A stretch of 5,765 nt of DNA from an uncultured Bacillota bacterium (lineage in GTDB: Bacteria; Bacillota; Clostridia; Peptostreptococcales; Anaerovoracaceae). The stretch's first letter is position 1; each line of letters begins with the position of its first letter. The position numbers and the translations under genes are program-made. The DNA lies in the NCBI GenBank assembly GCA_949287115.1, contig CASEFF010000163.1, forward strand, positions 1 to 5,765, read 5' to 3'. The notes below the pieces were generated by a model that did no database searches, was not told where the DNA came from, and worked only from the letters and a program-made list of their open reading frames with translations. Below are positions 1-4,470 of the stretch, piece by piece.

Positions 1-686
1 CCGAACAGTATCAGATATATGAACTCCAAAACTATGGTCGCCGTCACCGTAACTTCAGGCGGCTGCTCCATTATCAGCGCAAAAATTATACCTATCACGA
101 AGGTGCATATAAACTGGCAGCCCGTGATGAACTCCACATCCGTCTTTTCCGTATAATAGTCCACCGCCACTATGGCTCCGCCGTAGCCGATGGCGCTCAG
201 CAGCGACAGTATCTCTCCCGGTCCCATGGAAAGGTTTCCCGTGGAAAATCCCGTAACCGACATGGTGCTTATGCCCACTATCGCTATCAGCGCACTTATG
301 AACACCTTCCCGGCCGGACGCTTTTTTTCTATGAACCAGACCATGAACGGTACCATGACCACGTATGCCGACGAGATGAACGCGTTTATCCCGGCGTTTA
401 TCATCTCCAGCCCCATTATCTGGAGCGCCGATCCCATGCCGAACAGTCCTCCGCATATGATGCCCCGCAGCCAGTCGGCCGCCTTTGCTTTCCGGAAATA
501 TTTCCACCACACGATCACCGCAAACAGCGATGTGAAAAACCCTCTTACGGCATTGCTCCAGTTCGGCTCCATGATGTCCAGCACGTCTTTGGCAACGACG
601 TACTCGCCGCCCCACAGCAGCGCCGAGACTATCAGGCACGCCACTCCCGCTTTTGCCCCGTACTTTCCGGCAAATCTCTCCAGCAA
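1..686 (-). CDS. DMT superfamily (EamA-domain) membrane transporter, 3' end cut by window
   Basis: An integral membrane carrier of the drug/metabolite transporter superfamily, probably moving a small metabolite across the cytoplasmic membrane; the substrate cannot be read from sequence. The 228 visible residues form a chain of hydrophobic segments. A first EamA repeat spans about residues 14-145 (SALLWGGEYVVAKD near 21-34, then ALQIMGLEMINAGINAFISS around 87-106, and YVVMVPFMVWFIEKKRP). A second repeat starts near 157 (GEILSLLSAIGYGGAIVAVDYYTEK). Family members are usually about 290-310 residues, so the last two or three membrane helices lie beyond the left edge. An in-frame TAA sits 11 codons upstream and no ATG or GTG lies between, so the start is most likely TTG at 686, with AAGGAAGG at 694-701 seven nt upstream. 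A promoter lies just beyond. It shares the strand of the reductase gene but is separated from it by 190 bp. Family call firm, start fairly firm. Confidence 0.88.
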   Translation of the reverse strand, partial: MLERFAGKYGAKAGVACLIVSALLWGGEYVVAKDVLDIMEPNWSNAVRGFFTSLFAVIVWWKYFRKAKAADWLRGIICGGLFGMGSALQIMGLEMINAGINAFISSAYVVMVPFMVWFIEKKRPAGKVFISALIAIVGISTMSVTGFSTGNLSMGPGEILSLLSAIGYGGAIVAVDYYTEKTDVEFITGCQFICTFVIGIIFALIMEQPPEVTVTATIVLEFIYLILF

Positions 687-693
687 ACTCCCG

Positions 694-701
694 CCTTCCT
701 T
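694..701 (-). promoter_or_regulatory. Ribosome-binding site deciding a TTG start
   Basis: On the minus strand AAGGAAGG stands 7 nt before the TTG codon at 686-684. Because the reading frame is closed by TAA shortly upstream and offers no ATG or GTG before this point, this site is the main support for the non-ATG start of the transporter. Confidence 0.65.
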
Positions 702-721
702 CCGTCGATATTGTTTATATT

Positions 722-752
722 ATCATACAATATCACCCCGGGGCGGAGTCAA
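722..752 (-). promoter_or_regulatory. Sigma-A-like promoter of the transporter gene
   Basis: Reading the minus strand, TTGACT (752-747) is followed after 19 bp by TATGAT (727-722). The predicted start point is near 715, giving a leader of about 29 nt before the TTG start. The -35 is near consensus, while the 19-bp spacer is longer than ideal. The 11-mer GAAAATTTTGA at 763-773 (plus strand) lies just upstream and may be an operator. Confidence 0.5.
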
Positions 753-876
753 TAGGTTATGCGAAAATTTTGACATCTTGCTTCCCATTGCTTCGTCGCC
801 AGCCGCAGCCGCCTTCATCCGGCCAAAGCTATCCGGCATCCGTCGGTGACCTTTAACGTAACTCAGCGCCTGCCCG

Positions 877-2010
877 TCACTCTTTCAGCTTTTCCGCAAA
901 GTCAGCCAGCACTTCCGATATCTTTATCTGCTGAGGACAGACGGCTTCGCAGCTCCTGCATCCTATGCACGCCGACGGTTTTTTGTCGTCGGGCATGGTT
1001 CCCAGCAGCATAGGGGCGATGAAACCGCCGCCGGTGAAGGCGTGTTCGTTGTAGAGCCTTAAGAGTTCCGGTATATCCAGCTTCTGAGGGCAGTGGCTCG
1101 TGCAGTAACGGCACGCCGTACACGGTACCGTTTTCTCCCTCAGCATCTCGTCTCCGATTTCCTGCAGTATCTTCATTTCCCCATCGGTAAGAGGCTCTTC
1201 CCTTTGGAATATCTCTATGTTTTCCTTCATCTGGTCGAAATCCGACATGCCCGAAAGCGTCACCACTACACCGGGGATTGTCTGGATGTACCTGAATGCC
1301 CATCCGACGGCACTCTCATCGGGTCTTGCGGCTTTCAGCTTTGCCAGCTGCCCGTCCGTCAGCTTCGCAAGTCTTCCGCCTCTTATCGGCTCCATGACCC
1401 ATACCGGTATGTCGTACTGCTTCAAAAGTTCCAGCTTCTCATCGGCGTTCTGGAATTTCATGTCCAGATAGTTGAGCTGTATCTGGCAGAATTCCATCCT
1501 GTCGCCGTACTTTTCAAGGAATCTCTTCGTCACTTCCGTACTGCCGTGTACGGAAAATCCCAGATGCTTTATCCTGCCGTTTTCTTTCTGTTTCCACAGA
1601 TACTCCATGATCCCGTGTTCTTCGTTGAGATATTCGTCTATGTTCTTCTCGCACACGTTGTGGAAGAGGTAAAAGTCGAAGTAGTCCACCCGGCATTTTT
1701 TCAGCTGCTCCTCGAATATGCTCTCCACCTTATCCATGTTGGCAAGATCGTATCCCGGGAACTTGTCCGCCAGATAAAAAGACTCCCGCGGATATGCGCT
1801 GAGCGCTTCTCCCATGACCGTCTCGGAATTCCCGTCGTGATATCCCCACGCCGTGTCGTAGTAATTTATACCCTTTTCCATGGCGTACGCCACCATCTTC
1901 TTCGTCTGCTCCGCATCTATGTCGGCTTCCTTACCGTCTATGACAGGCAGCCTCATGGCGCCCATCCCCAGAGCCGACAGCTTCAGATCCGCGAATTCCC
2001 TGTATATCAT
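877..2010 (-). CDS. Aldo/keto reductase with C-terminal dicluster [4Fe-4S] ferredoxin domain
   Basis: A cytoplasmic oxidoreductase of 377 residues. Residues 1 to about 275 form an aldo/keto reductase barrel: MGAMRLP near 17-22, the DTAWGY block with D52 and Y57, K83 in LADKFP, and H117 in LFHN. These match the family's Asp-Tyr-Lys-His tetrad. The tail from about 290 carries two CxxCxxCxxxC motifs, C297/C300/C303/C307 and C348/C351/C354/C358 (each last Cys followed by Pro), expected to hold two [4Fe-4S] clusters. This architecture is a known subgroup in anaerobes; a ferredoxin-linked electron path to or from NAD(P)H is inference, and the substrate is unknown. The ATG at 2010 has AAGGGAGG about 8 nt upstream. 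The gene lies 69 nt after the CMD-family gene on the same strand with no clear promoter between, only a small hairpin (GGCCG/CGGCC, 2055-2072), so the two are probably co-transcribed. No convincing rho-independent terminator follows the TGA at 879-877. Confidence 0.93.
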   Translation of the reverse strand: MIYREFADLKLSALGMGAMRLPVIDGKEADIDAEQTKKMVAYAMEKGINYYDTAWGYHDGNSETVMGEALSAYPRESFYLADKFPGYDLANMDKVESIFEEQLKKCRVDYFDFYLFHNVCEKNIDEYLNEEHGIMEYLWKQKENGRIKHLGFSVHGSTEVTKRFLEKYGDRMEFCQIQLNYLDMKFQNADEKLELLKQYDIPVWVMEPIRGGRLAKLTDGQLAKLKAARPDESAVGWAFRYIQTIPGVVVTLSGMSDFDQMKENIEIFQREEPLTDGEMKILQEIGDEMLREKTVPCTACRYCTSHCPQKLDIPELLRLYNEHAFTGGGFIAPMLLGTMPDDKKPSACIGCRSCEAVCPQQIKISEVLADFAEKLKE

Positions 2011-2079
2011 ACCGTTTACCTCCCTTTTCCTTCAGCTCGCTTCTTTATCAGTCCGGCCGCTTCATTTCGGCCTGCCGCG

Positions 2080-2421
2080 CTACTCATCGCCGCCTTCGTC
2101 GTCATCGCCGTAAACTTTCTTTGCCATGTTGAACACCGCCCAGGCGTTCGGCCATCCGGCGTAAAAAGCAGCGTGAGTTATAATCTCCGCCATCTCTTCC
2201 TTAGTTATACCATTGTTTTTAGCATTCATCAAATGGTATTCAAGGGAGCTGTCCACCAGCCCCTTGCCCATGAACACGCACAGCGTCACAAGCGATCTGT
2301 CCCTGAGGGAAAGCTTATCCTCTCTCGACCACACTTCCCCGAACAGAACGTCATCGTTGAGCTCCGCGAACTTCGGAGCGAACTTACCCAGGCTGTCTCT
2401 TCCCGCAGTTTGCTTTTTCAT
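2080..2421 (-). CDS. Carboxymuconolactone decarboxylase (CMD) family protein
   Basis: A small all-helical protein of 113 residues, about the size of a gamma-carboxymuconolactone decarboxylase subunit. The core matches the family: RDRSLVTLCVFMGKG (40-54), EYHLMNAKNNGITKEEMAEIITHAAFYAGWPNAW (61-94) and a final helix FNMAKKVYG. H63 and H83 sit at positions usual for the family. There is no CxxC pair, so it is not an AhpD-type thiol peroxidase; its single Cys is C48. The true substrate is unknown: many such proteins beside oxidoreductases have no assigned reaction, and the aromatic-degradation name should not be taken literally. The tail is acidic (GDDDEGGDE). I chose ATG 2421 rather than the in-frame ATG at 2445 because GGGAGGG (2433-2427) stands just ahead of it. 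The upstream ATG has no ribosome-binding site and would lie only about 10 nt from the predicted transcript start. It is probably the first gene of an operon with the reductase. Confidence 0.88.
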   Translation of the reverse strand: MKKQTAGRDSLGKFAPKFAELNDDVLFGEVWSREDKLSLRDRSLVTLCVFMGKGLVDSSLEYHLMNAKNNGITKEEMAEIITHAAFYAGWPNAWAVFNMAKKVYGDDDEGGDE

Positions 2422-2426
2422 GATAT

Positions 2427-2433
2427 CCCTCCC
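2427..2433 (-). promoter_or_regulatory. Ribosome-binding site fixing the CMD-family start
   Basis: Minus-strand GGGAGGG lies 5 nt before the ATG at 2421 and inside the reading frame opened by the earlier ATG at 2445. It favours the shorter 113-residue product over the 121-residue alternative. Confidence 0.65.
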
Positions 2434-2461
2434 TTTGCTCTGCATACTGTTTTACACATAT

Positions 2462-2490
2462 ATCATATATCTCCGCGTCGCCGATAACAA
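2462..2490 (-). promoter_or_regulatory. Sigma-A-like promoter for the CMD/aldo-keto reductase operon
   Basis: On the minus strand TTGTTA (2490-2485) is followed at exactly 17 bp by TATGAT (2467-2462). The start point should be near 2455, giving a leader of about 34 nt. Directly upstream (2491-2512) is an AT-rich run that could act as an UP element or hold an operator. Confidence 0.6.
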
Positions 2491-2543
2491 ATACTTATAA
2501 ATTATTACCTTGTATAGCTTTTGGGAATGCTTGCAGGGTGCCA

Positions 2544-2569
2544 GCTGCCCGAACAGCCCGGGCGGCAGC
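2544..2569. repeat. GC-rich hairpin
   Basis: GCT (2544-2546) pairs with AGC (2567-2569), and GCCCG (2547-2551) pairs with CGGGC (2559-2563), leaving a 3-nt bulge and a 7-nt loop; a simple 6-bp stem GCTGCC/GGCAGC is the alternative. Neither strand shows a T-run after it, so a rho-independent terminator is not supported. On the minus strand it follows AAGGAGG-like purines (2576-2570) that have no start codon behind them. Confidence 0.45.
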
Positions 2570-2584
2570 CTCCTTCTCTCCTTC

Positions 2585-2596
2585 CTGATCGATCAG
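2585..2596. repeat. 12-bp perfect palindrome CTGATCGATCAG
   Basis: CTGATCGATCAG reads identically on both strands. It abuts the left arm of the long inverted repeat and has the same CTGAYCGRTCAG form as the palindrome at 2809-2820. Such symmetric sites often bind dimeric proteins, but no regulator can be named. Confidence 0.6.
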
Positions 2597-2841
2597 AATA
2601 TCGTCGATCGCATAAAACGCTGTCAACAGCGATAAAATACGGACGCTTTGGATGAGTTTTGTGAAAAGAATATCGCAGCAGACTGTTTTAGGAACATTAG
2701 CGATAGGAATCTGGTAATAACTGTAAATATTCTATCGTTAATCCGATTTTTGAGAGCATCGGCGATATTCTGTGCTGATCACAGCTCCAAAACAGCCATA
2801 TTTTATCGCTGACCGGTCAGATAGGCGGCGATTACGATATT
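2597..2841. repeat. Long interrupted inverted repeat (~245 bp), possible MITE relic or hairpin RNA
   Basis: The two halves are imperfect reverse complements around a centre near 2719. Matching blocks are: AATATCGT then ATCGC (2597-2611) with 2828-2841, one-base indel; CAGCGATAAAATA (2627-2639) with 2799-2811, 13/13; TTTGGA (2647-2652) with 2786-2791; AGAATATCGC (2667-2676) with 2762-2771, 10/10; and an inner 14-bp stem (2696-2710 with 2729-2742) with one G:T pair and one bulged G around an 18-nt loop. From 2627 to 2706 paired coordinates always sum to 5438, so the register is kept without net indels. No transposase or obvious target-site duplication is seen. I read it as a decayed miniature inverted-repeat element or a long hairpin RNA; identity is unknown. 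Confidence 0.7.
2809..2820. repeat. 12-bp perfect palindrome CTGACCGGTCAG
   Basis: CTGACCGGTCAG is fully self-complementary and overlaps the outer end of the 13-bp arm at 2799-2811. It differs from the 2585-2596 palindrome only by a compensated base-pair change (T:A to C:G), so both fit CTGAYCGRTCAG. Confidence 0.6.
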
Positions 2842-2843
2842 TC

Positions 2844-2900
2844 CTGTCAAAATCGCAGACCTCTGCCAAATCCACAAGACTCTGTCAAAGCCGCAGGTCA
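2844..2900. repeat. Three degenerate tandem repeats of 19 bp
   Basis: Units start at 2844, 2863 and 2882, each opening CTGYCAAA: CTGTCAAAATCGCAGACCT, CTGCCAAATCCACAAGACT and CTGTCAAAGCCGCAGGTCA. Positions 1-3, 5-8, 11, 13-14 and 18 are identical in all three. The array begins 3 bp after the long inverted repeat ends and stops 50 bp before the kinase stop codon. No fourth unit is visible on either side. Confidence 0.6.
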
Positions 2901-2949
2901 GCCGGGATCTCATGCACACCGCCGTCGCCACACCGCAAACGCCGGCATA

Positions 2950-3729
2950 TCACTCGCGTCCCCACGCCTTCGCAAATCCGGCGGCCACCTTCTCTGCATA
3001 CTGCGCCCCGTCACATCCCCCCGGCTTTCCTTCCATGCCTGCCGGATCTATCAGCTCTTCCAGAAACGCCTTCTGGTCTTCCGTCAGCGGAAGTTCCTCG
3101 CACCACGTCCGCCTGCCCTTTCCGCGGTATCCCGAATAGAGCAGATATATCAGCACATCGGCAGTCCGTGCGTAGTCCAGATCGCGGGAAACGCCATGGG
3201 CACGGCTTCCGGTGCGCGAACCGTCACGGGCACGGCCCGCAAGGCCGAAATCGATCAGCGAGACCTTTTCTCCGTCGTAGATGACGTTCGATATGCTTAT
3301 ATCTCCGTGAACGAAGCCCCGGGCGTGCATGTGCCCCATTATCCCGAACATCTGGCTGCCGATATCGTATATCTCTGCAGGCGAAAATTCTTTCCTTTCA
3401 CGAAACAGCCAGTCTTCCAGAGTCTTTCCCTCCATATATTCCAGCACGAAAAAGTAACCGTTCCGGTCGTTTATCACACCGAGGATCTCCGGTATGCCGG
3501 GGTGCGACAGCAAAGACAGCGAGACGGCTTCTTCCCTCCTCATCTCCGCAGTCCTGCAGCGCTTCTTTGCCGACAGATATCCGCGAAAACGCTTGAGCAC
3601 AACTTTTCTTCCCTCATCATCACGGGCAAGAAAACATACACCGTAACGTCCGCCTCCTATGGGTGACATCACGGTGTATTCTCCTATCCTGCTTCCTTTC
3701 CCGATGCGCCGCGGTATCTTCCGCATCAT
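2950..3729 (-). CDS. Small soluble Hanks-type Ser/Thr protein kinase
   Basis: A 259-residue protein consisting almost wholly of a eukaryotic-like kinase domain. Visible motifs are the glycine loop GGGRYGV (25-31), the ATP-anchoring lysine K46 in VVLKRF, a helix-C glutamate (E66 or E67), the hinge LEYMEGKTLEDWL (96-108), the catalytic loop HGDISISN (H141, D143, N148) and the metal-binding DFG (160-162). The loop has HGD in place of HRD, so it is a non-RD kinase, which often means no dependence on activation-loop phosphorylation. No clear APE motif follows; DLDYARTADVLIYLLYSGY (183-201) fits the later helices of small Bacillota kinases. There is no membrane segment or PASTA domain, so it should be cytoplasmic and is not the PrkC/PknB wall sensor. 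The start ATG at 3729 overlaps the zinc-ribbon stop (ATGA), with another ATG directly after it; no good ribosome-binding site is seen, so translational coupling is likely. An ATG at 3867 in the same frame would add 46 residues buried in the upstream gene and is rejected. Confidence 0.9.
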   Translation of the reverse strand: MMRKIPRRIGKGSRIGEYTVMSPIGGGRYGVCFLARDDEGRKVVLKRFRGYLSAKKRCRTAEMRREEAVSLSLLSHPGIPEILGVINDRNGYFFVLEYMEGKTLEDWLFRERKEFSPAEIYDIGSQMFGIMGHMHARGFVHGDISISNVIYDGEKVSLIDFGLAGRARDGSRTGSRAHGVSRDLDYARTADVLIYLLYSGYRGKGRRTWCEELPLTEDQKAFLEELIDPAGMEGKPGGCDGAQYAEKVAAGFAKAWGRE

Positions 3730-4166
3730 CTGACCGGGCTGCCGCTCTGTCCGCTGCCGGAGCCGCCTATCGGACTGCCGCATTCGCCGCAGAATTTTGC
3801 GCCCGGCTGCAGAGGGCTGCCGCAGTTTGGACAGAATCCCGGCGCAGACTCCACTTTTTCGCCGCACTCAAGGCAGAACTTCGATCCCGCCGGAATGGCG
3901 GCGCCGCACTTAGGGCAGTTCATATACGCCGCTCCCGTTCCGCTGCCGCCCTGTCCGCCTCCGTAAAGGCCGCCGGAGAGACCTGACTGAGGATAGGAGT
4001 CCTGCCCCGGATATCCTCTGTATCTGCGGCCGCCGTAGCCGCCCGATCCCGAGCCGCTGAATCCCGACAGTATACCGAACAGTCCTTTCTTCTTATAATG
4101 GGATCCTCCTCTGTGTGGATCCGGATATCTTCTCCTGCTGCTGGAGTGTGAAAAAAATCCGCTCAT
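3726..4166 (-). CDS. Double zinc-ribbon protein with Gly/Ser/Tyr-rich N-terminus
   Basis: A 146-residue protein of two parts. Residues 1-80 are low complexity, rich in Gly, Ser, Tyr and Arg, with a basic patch (RRRYPDPHRGGSHYKKKG, 11-28) and a short hydrophobic stretch GLFGILSGF. Residues 82-132 hold two zinc ribbons: C84/C87 with C98/C101, and C112/C115 with C126/C129, each of the form CPxCG...FCxECG. Each should bind one zinc. The enzymatic role, if any, is unknown. The gene overlaps the kinase start by 4 nt, which suggests that the two products act together; the Ser/Tyr-rich tail could be a substrate or docking region (inference). The ATG at 4166 has AGGAGG about 8 nt upstream, and a plausible promoter lies at 4213-4242. 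No signal peptide is seen. Confidence 0.85.
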   Translation of the reverse strand: MSGFFSHSSSRRRYPDPHRGGSHYKKKGLFGILSGFSGSGSGGYGGRRYRGYPGQDSYPQSGLSGGLYGGGQGGSGTGAAYMNCPKCGAAIPAGSKFCLECGEKVESAPGFCPNCGSPLQPGAKFCGECGSPIGGSGSGQSGSPVR

Positions 4167-4212
4167 TTCGCATTCCTCCTACGCTCTGTGGTTGTTCTGA
4201 TTTTGTGAAATA

Positions 4213-4242
4213 AATATACACGATATCGACCCGCCGTCGCAA
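4213..4242 (-). promoter_or_regulatory. Putative promoter of the zinc-ribbon/kinase operon
   Basis: On the minus strand TTGCGA (4242-4237) is followed after 18 bp by TATATT (4218-4213). The start point should be near 4206, leaving a leader of about 40 nt that ends in the AGGAGG of the zinc-ribbon gene. Both hexamers are partial matches only. Confidence 0.42.
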
Positions 4243-4264
4243 GCATTTGCATTATCATTTCGGT

Positions 4265-4279
4265 AAATTTTCAAAATTT
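4265..4279. promoter_or_regulatory. AT-rich palindrome, possible operator
   Basis: AAATTTTCAAAATTT is a perfect 7-bp inverted repeat around one central C. It lies just upstream of the putative -35 of the zinc-ribbon operon. Its extended right side on the minus strand, GAAAATTTTGA (4281-4271), also occurs upstream of the transporter promoter at 763-773. Confidence 0.35.
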
Positions 4280-4300
4280 TCATACGTTCTCCATCTCTTT

Positions 4301-4317
4301 TTAACATCGATTTAACA
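4301..4317 (+). promoter_or_regulatory. TTAACA-N5-TTAACA direct repeat (PhoP-box-like)
   Basis: TTAACA at 4301-4306 recurs at 4312-4317, an 11-bp period that puts both on one face of the helix. This resembles the half-site pair bound by PhoP-type response regulators in Bacillus. Known strong sites usually have more repeats, so binding is uncertain. Confidence 0.3.
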
Positions 4318-4323
4318 TACGCC

Positions 4324-4344
4324 CCATAACGCCTGTCGTTACGG
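4324..4344. promoter_or_regulatory. lysR: Candidate LysR-type regulator binding dyad
   Basis: CCATAACG (4324-4331) and CGTTACGG (4337-4344) are inverted repeats with one mismatch around a 5-nt centre, giving an ATAAC-N7-GTTAC core. The centre lies about 68 bp before the predicted lysR start point, matching the usual upstream recognition position of LysR-family autoregulators. Confidence 0.42.
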
Positions 4345-4366
4345 AGCATTTCCCGCCCTTTTACAC

Positions 4367-4395
4367 TTGCCATTACTTTTGTAAATATTTATAAT
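4367..4395 (+). promoter_or_regulatory. Sigma-A promoter of the lysR gene
   Basis: TTGCCA (4367-4372), a 17-bp spacer and a perfect TATAAT (4390-4395) form the best promoter in the window. Transcription should start near 4402, leaving about 70 nt of leader before the ATG at 4471. Confidence 0.7.
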
Positions 4396-4470
4396 CAAAC
4401 CATAGAGACACAGCATGTCAGGGCATACGAACCGGCACAAAACACCGTATGTCCGGAAAGGAAGGCACCC

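Larger units (their letters stand above)
2491..2949. other. Non-coding stretch rich in inverted and tandem repeats
   Basis: This interval between the kinase stop and the CMD promoter holds no convincing gene on either strand. It is clearly more AT-rich in its middle than the flanking genes. In order it contains a GC-rich hairpin (2544-2569), an 18-nt pyrimidine run (2569-2586), a 12-bp palindrome (2585-2596), a long interrupted inverted repeat (2597-2841) containing a second 12-bp palindrome (2809-2820), and three 19-bp tandem repeats (2844-2900). No canonical terminator with a T-run follows the kinase gene. Confidence 0.7.
4167..4470. other. Divergent regulatory region between the zinc-ribbon gene and lysR
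   Basis: This 304-bp AT-rich interval carries the leader and promoter of the zinc-ribbon/kinase operon (left), an AT palindrome (4265-4279), a TTAACA direct repeat (4301-4317), an imperfect dyad (4324-4344) and the lysR promoter (4367-4395) plus its roughly 70-nt leader. No convincing gene is present. A 34-codon minus-strand frame starting at 4283 overlaps the predicted promoter and is not annotated. Confidence 0.7.

Noticed and set aside
55..639. A 194-codon minus-strand frame inside the transporter region
   Set aside because: It lies one frame off the transporter reading frame; its product is a Gly/His/Arg-rich shadow, whereas the chosen frame gives a clean EamA membrane protein.
1093..2487. 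A 464-codon open frame on the plus strand opposite the aldo/keto reductase and CMD genes
   Set aside because: It is antisense to two clearly recognisable proteins, has no ribosome-binding site, and its translation (rich in His, Val, Phe, Arg) matches no family. Long antisense frames are expected from the codon bias here.
2544..2569. GC hairpin as a rho-independent terminator of the kinase operon
   Set aside because: No T-run follows on either strand, and it lies about 380 bp after the kinase stop.
2597..2900. CRISPR array
   Set aside because: The repeats are degenerate, contiguous (no spacers) at 19 bp, and the larger structure is a single foldback; no cas genes are near.
2772..3284. A 170-codon plus-strand frame spanning the repeat region and the kinase 3' end
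   Set aside because: Its Arg/Pro/Ser-rich product is antisense to the kinase, and it starts inside the inverted repeat without a ribosome-binding site.
3730..3867. Longer kinase start at 3867
   Set aside because: It would add 46 Arg-rich residues encoded entirely within the zinc-ribbon cysteine region in another frame; the ATGA overlap start at 3729 directly precedes the kinase domain.
4179..4283. Minus-strand 34-codon small ORF (start 4283, GGAGA just upstream) before the zinc-ribbon gene
   Set aside because: It runs through the predicted promoter and leader of the zinc-ribbon gene, has no recognisable content, and the ribosome-binding site is weak. A leader peptide cannot be excluded but is not supported.
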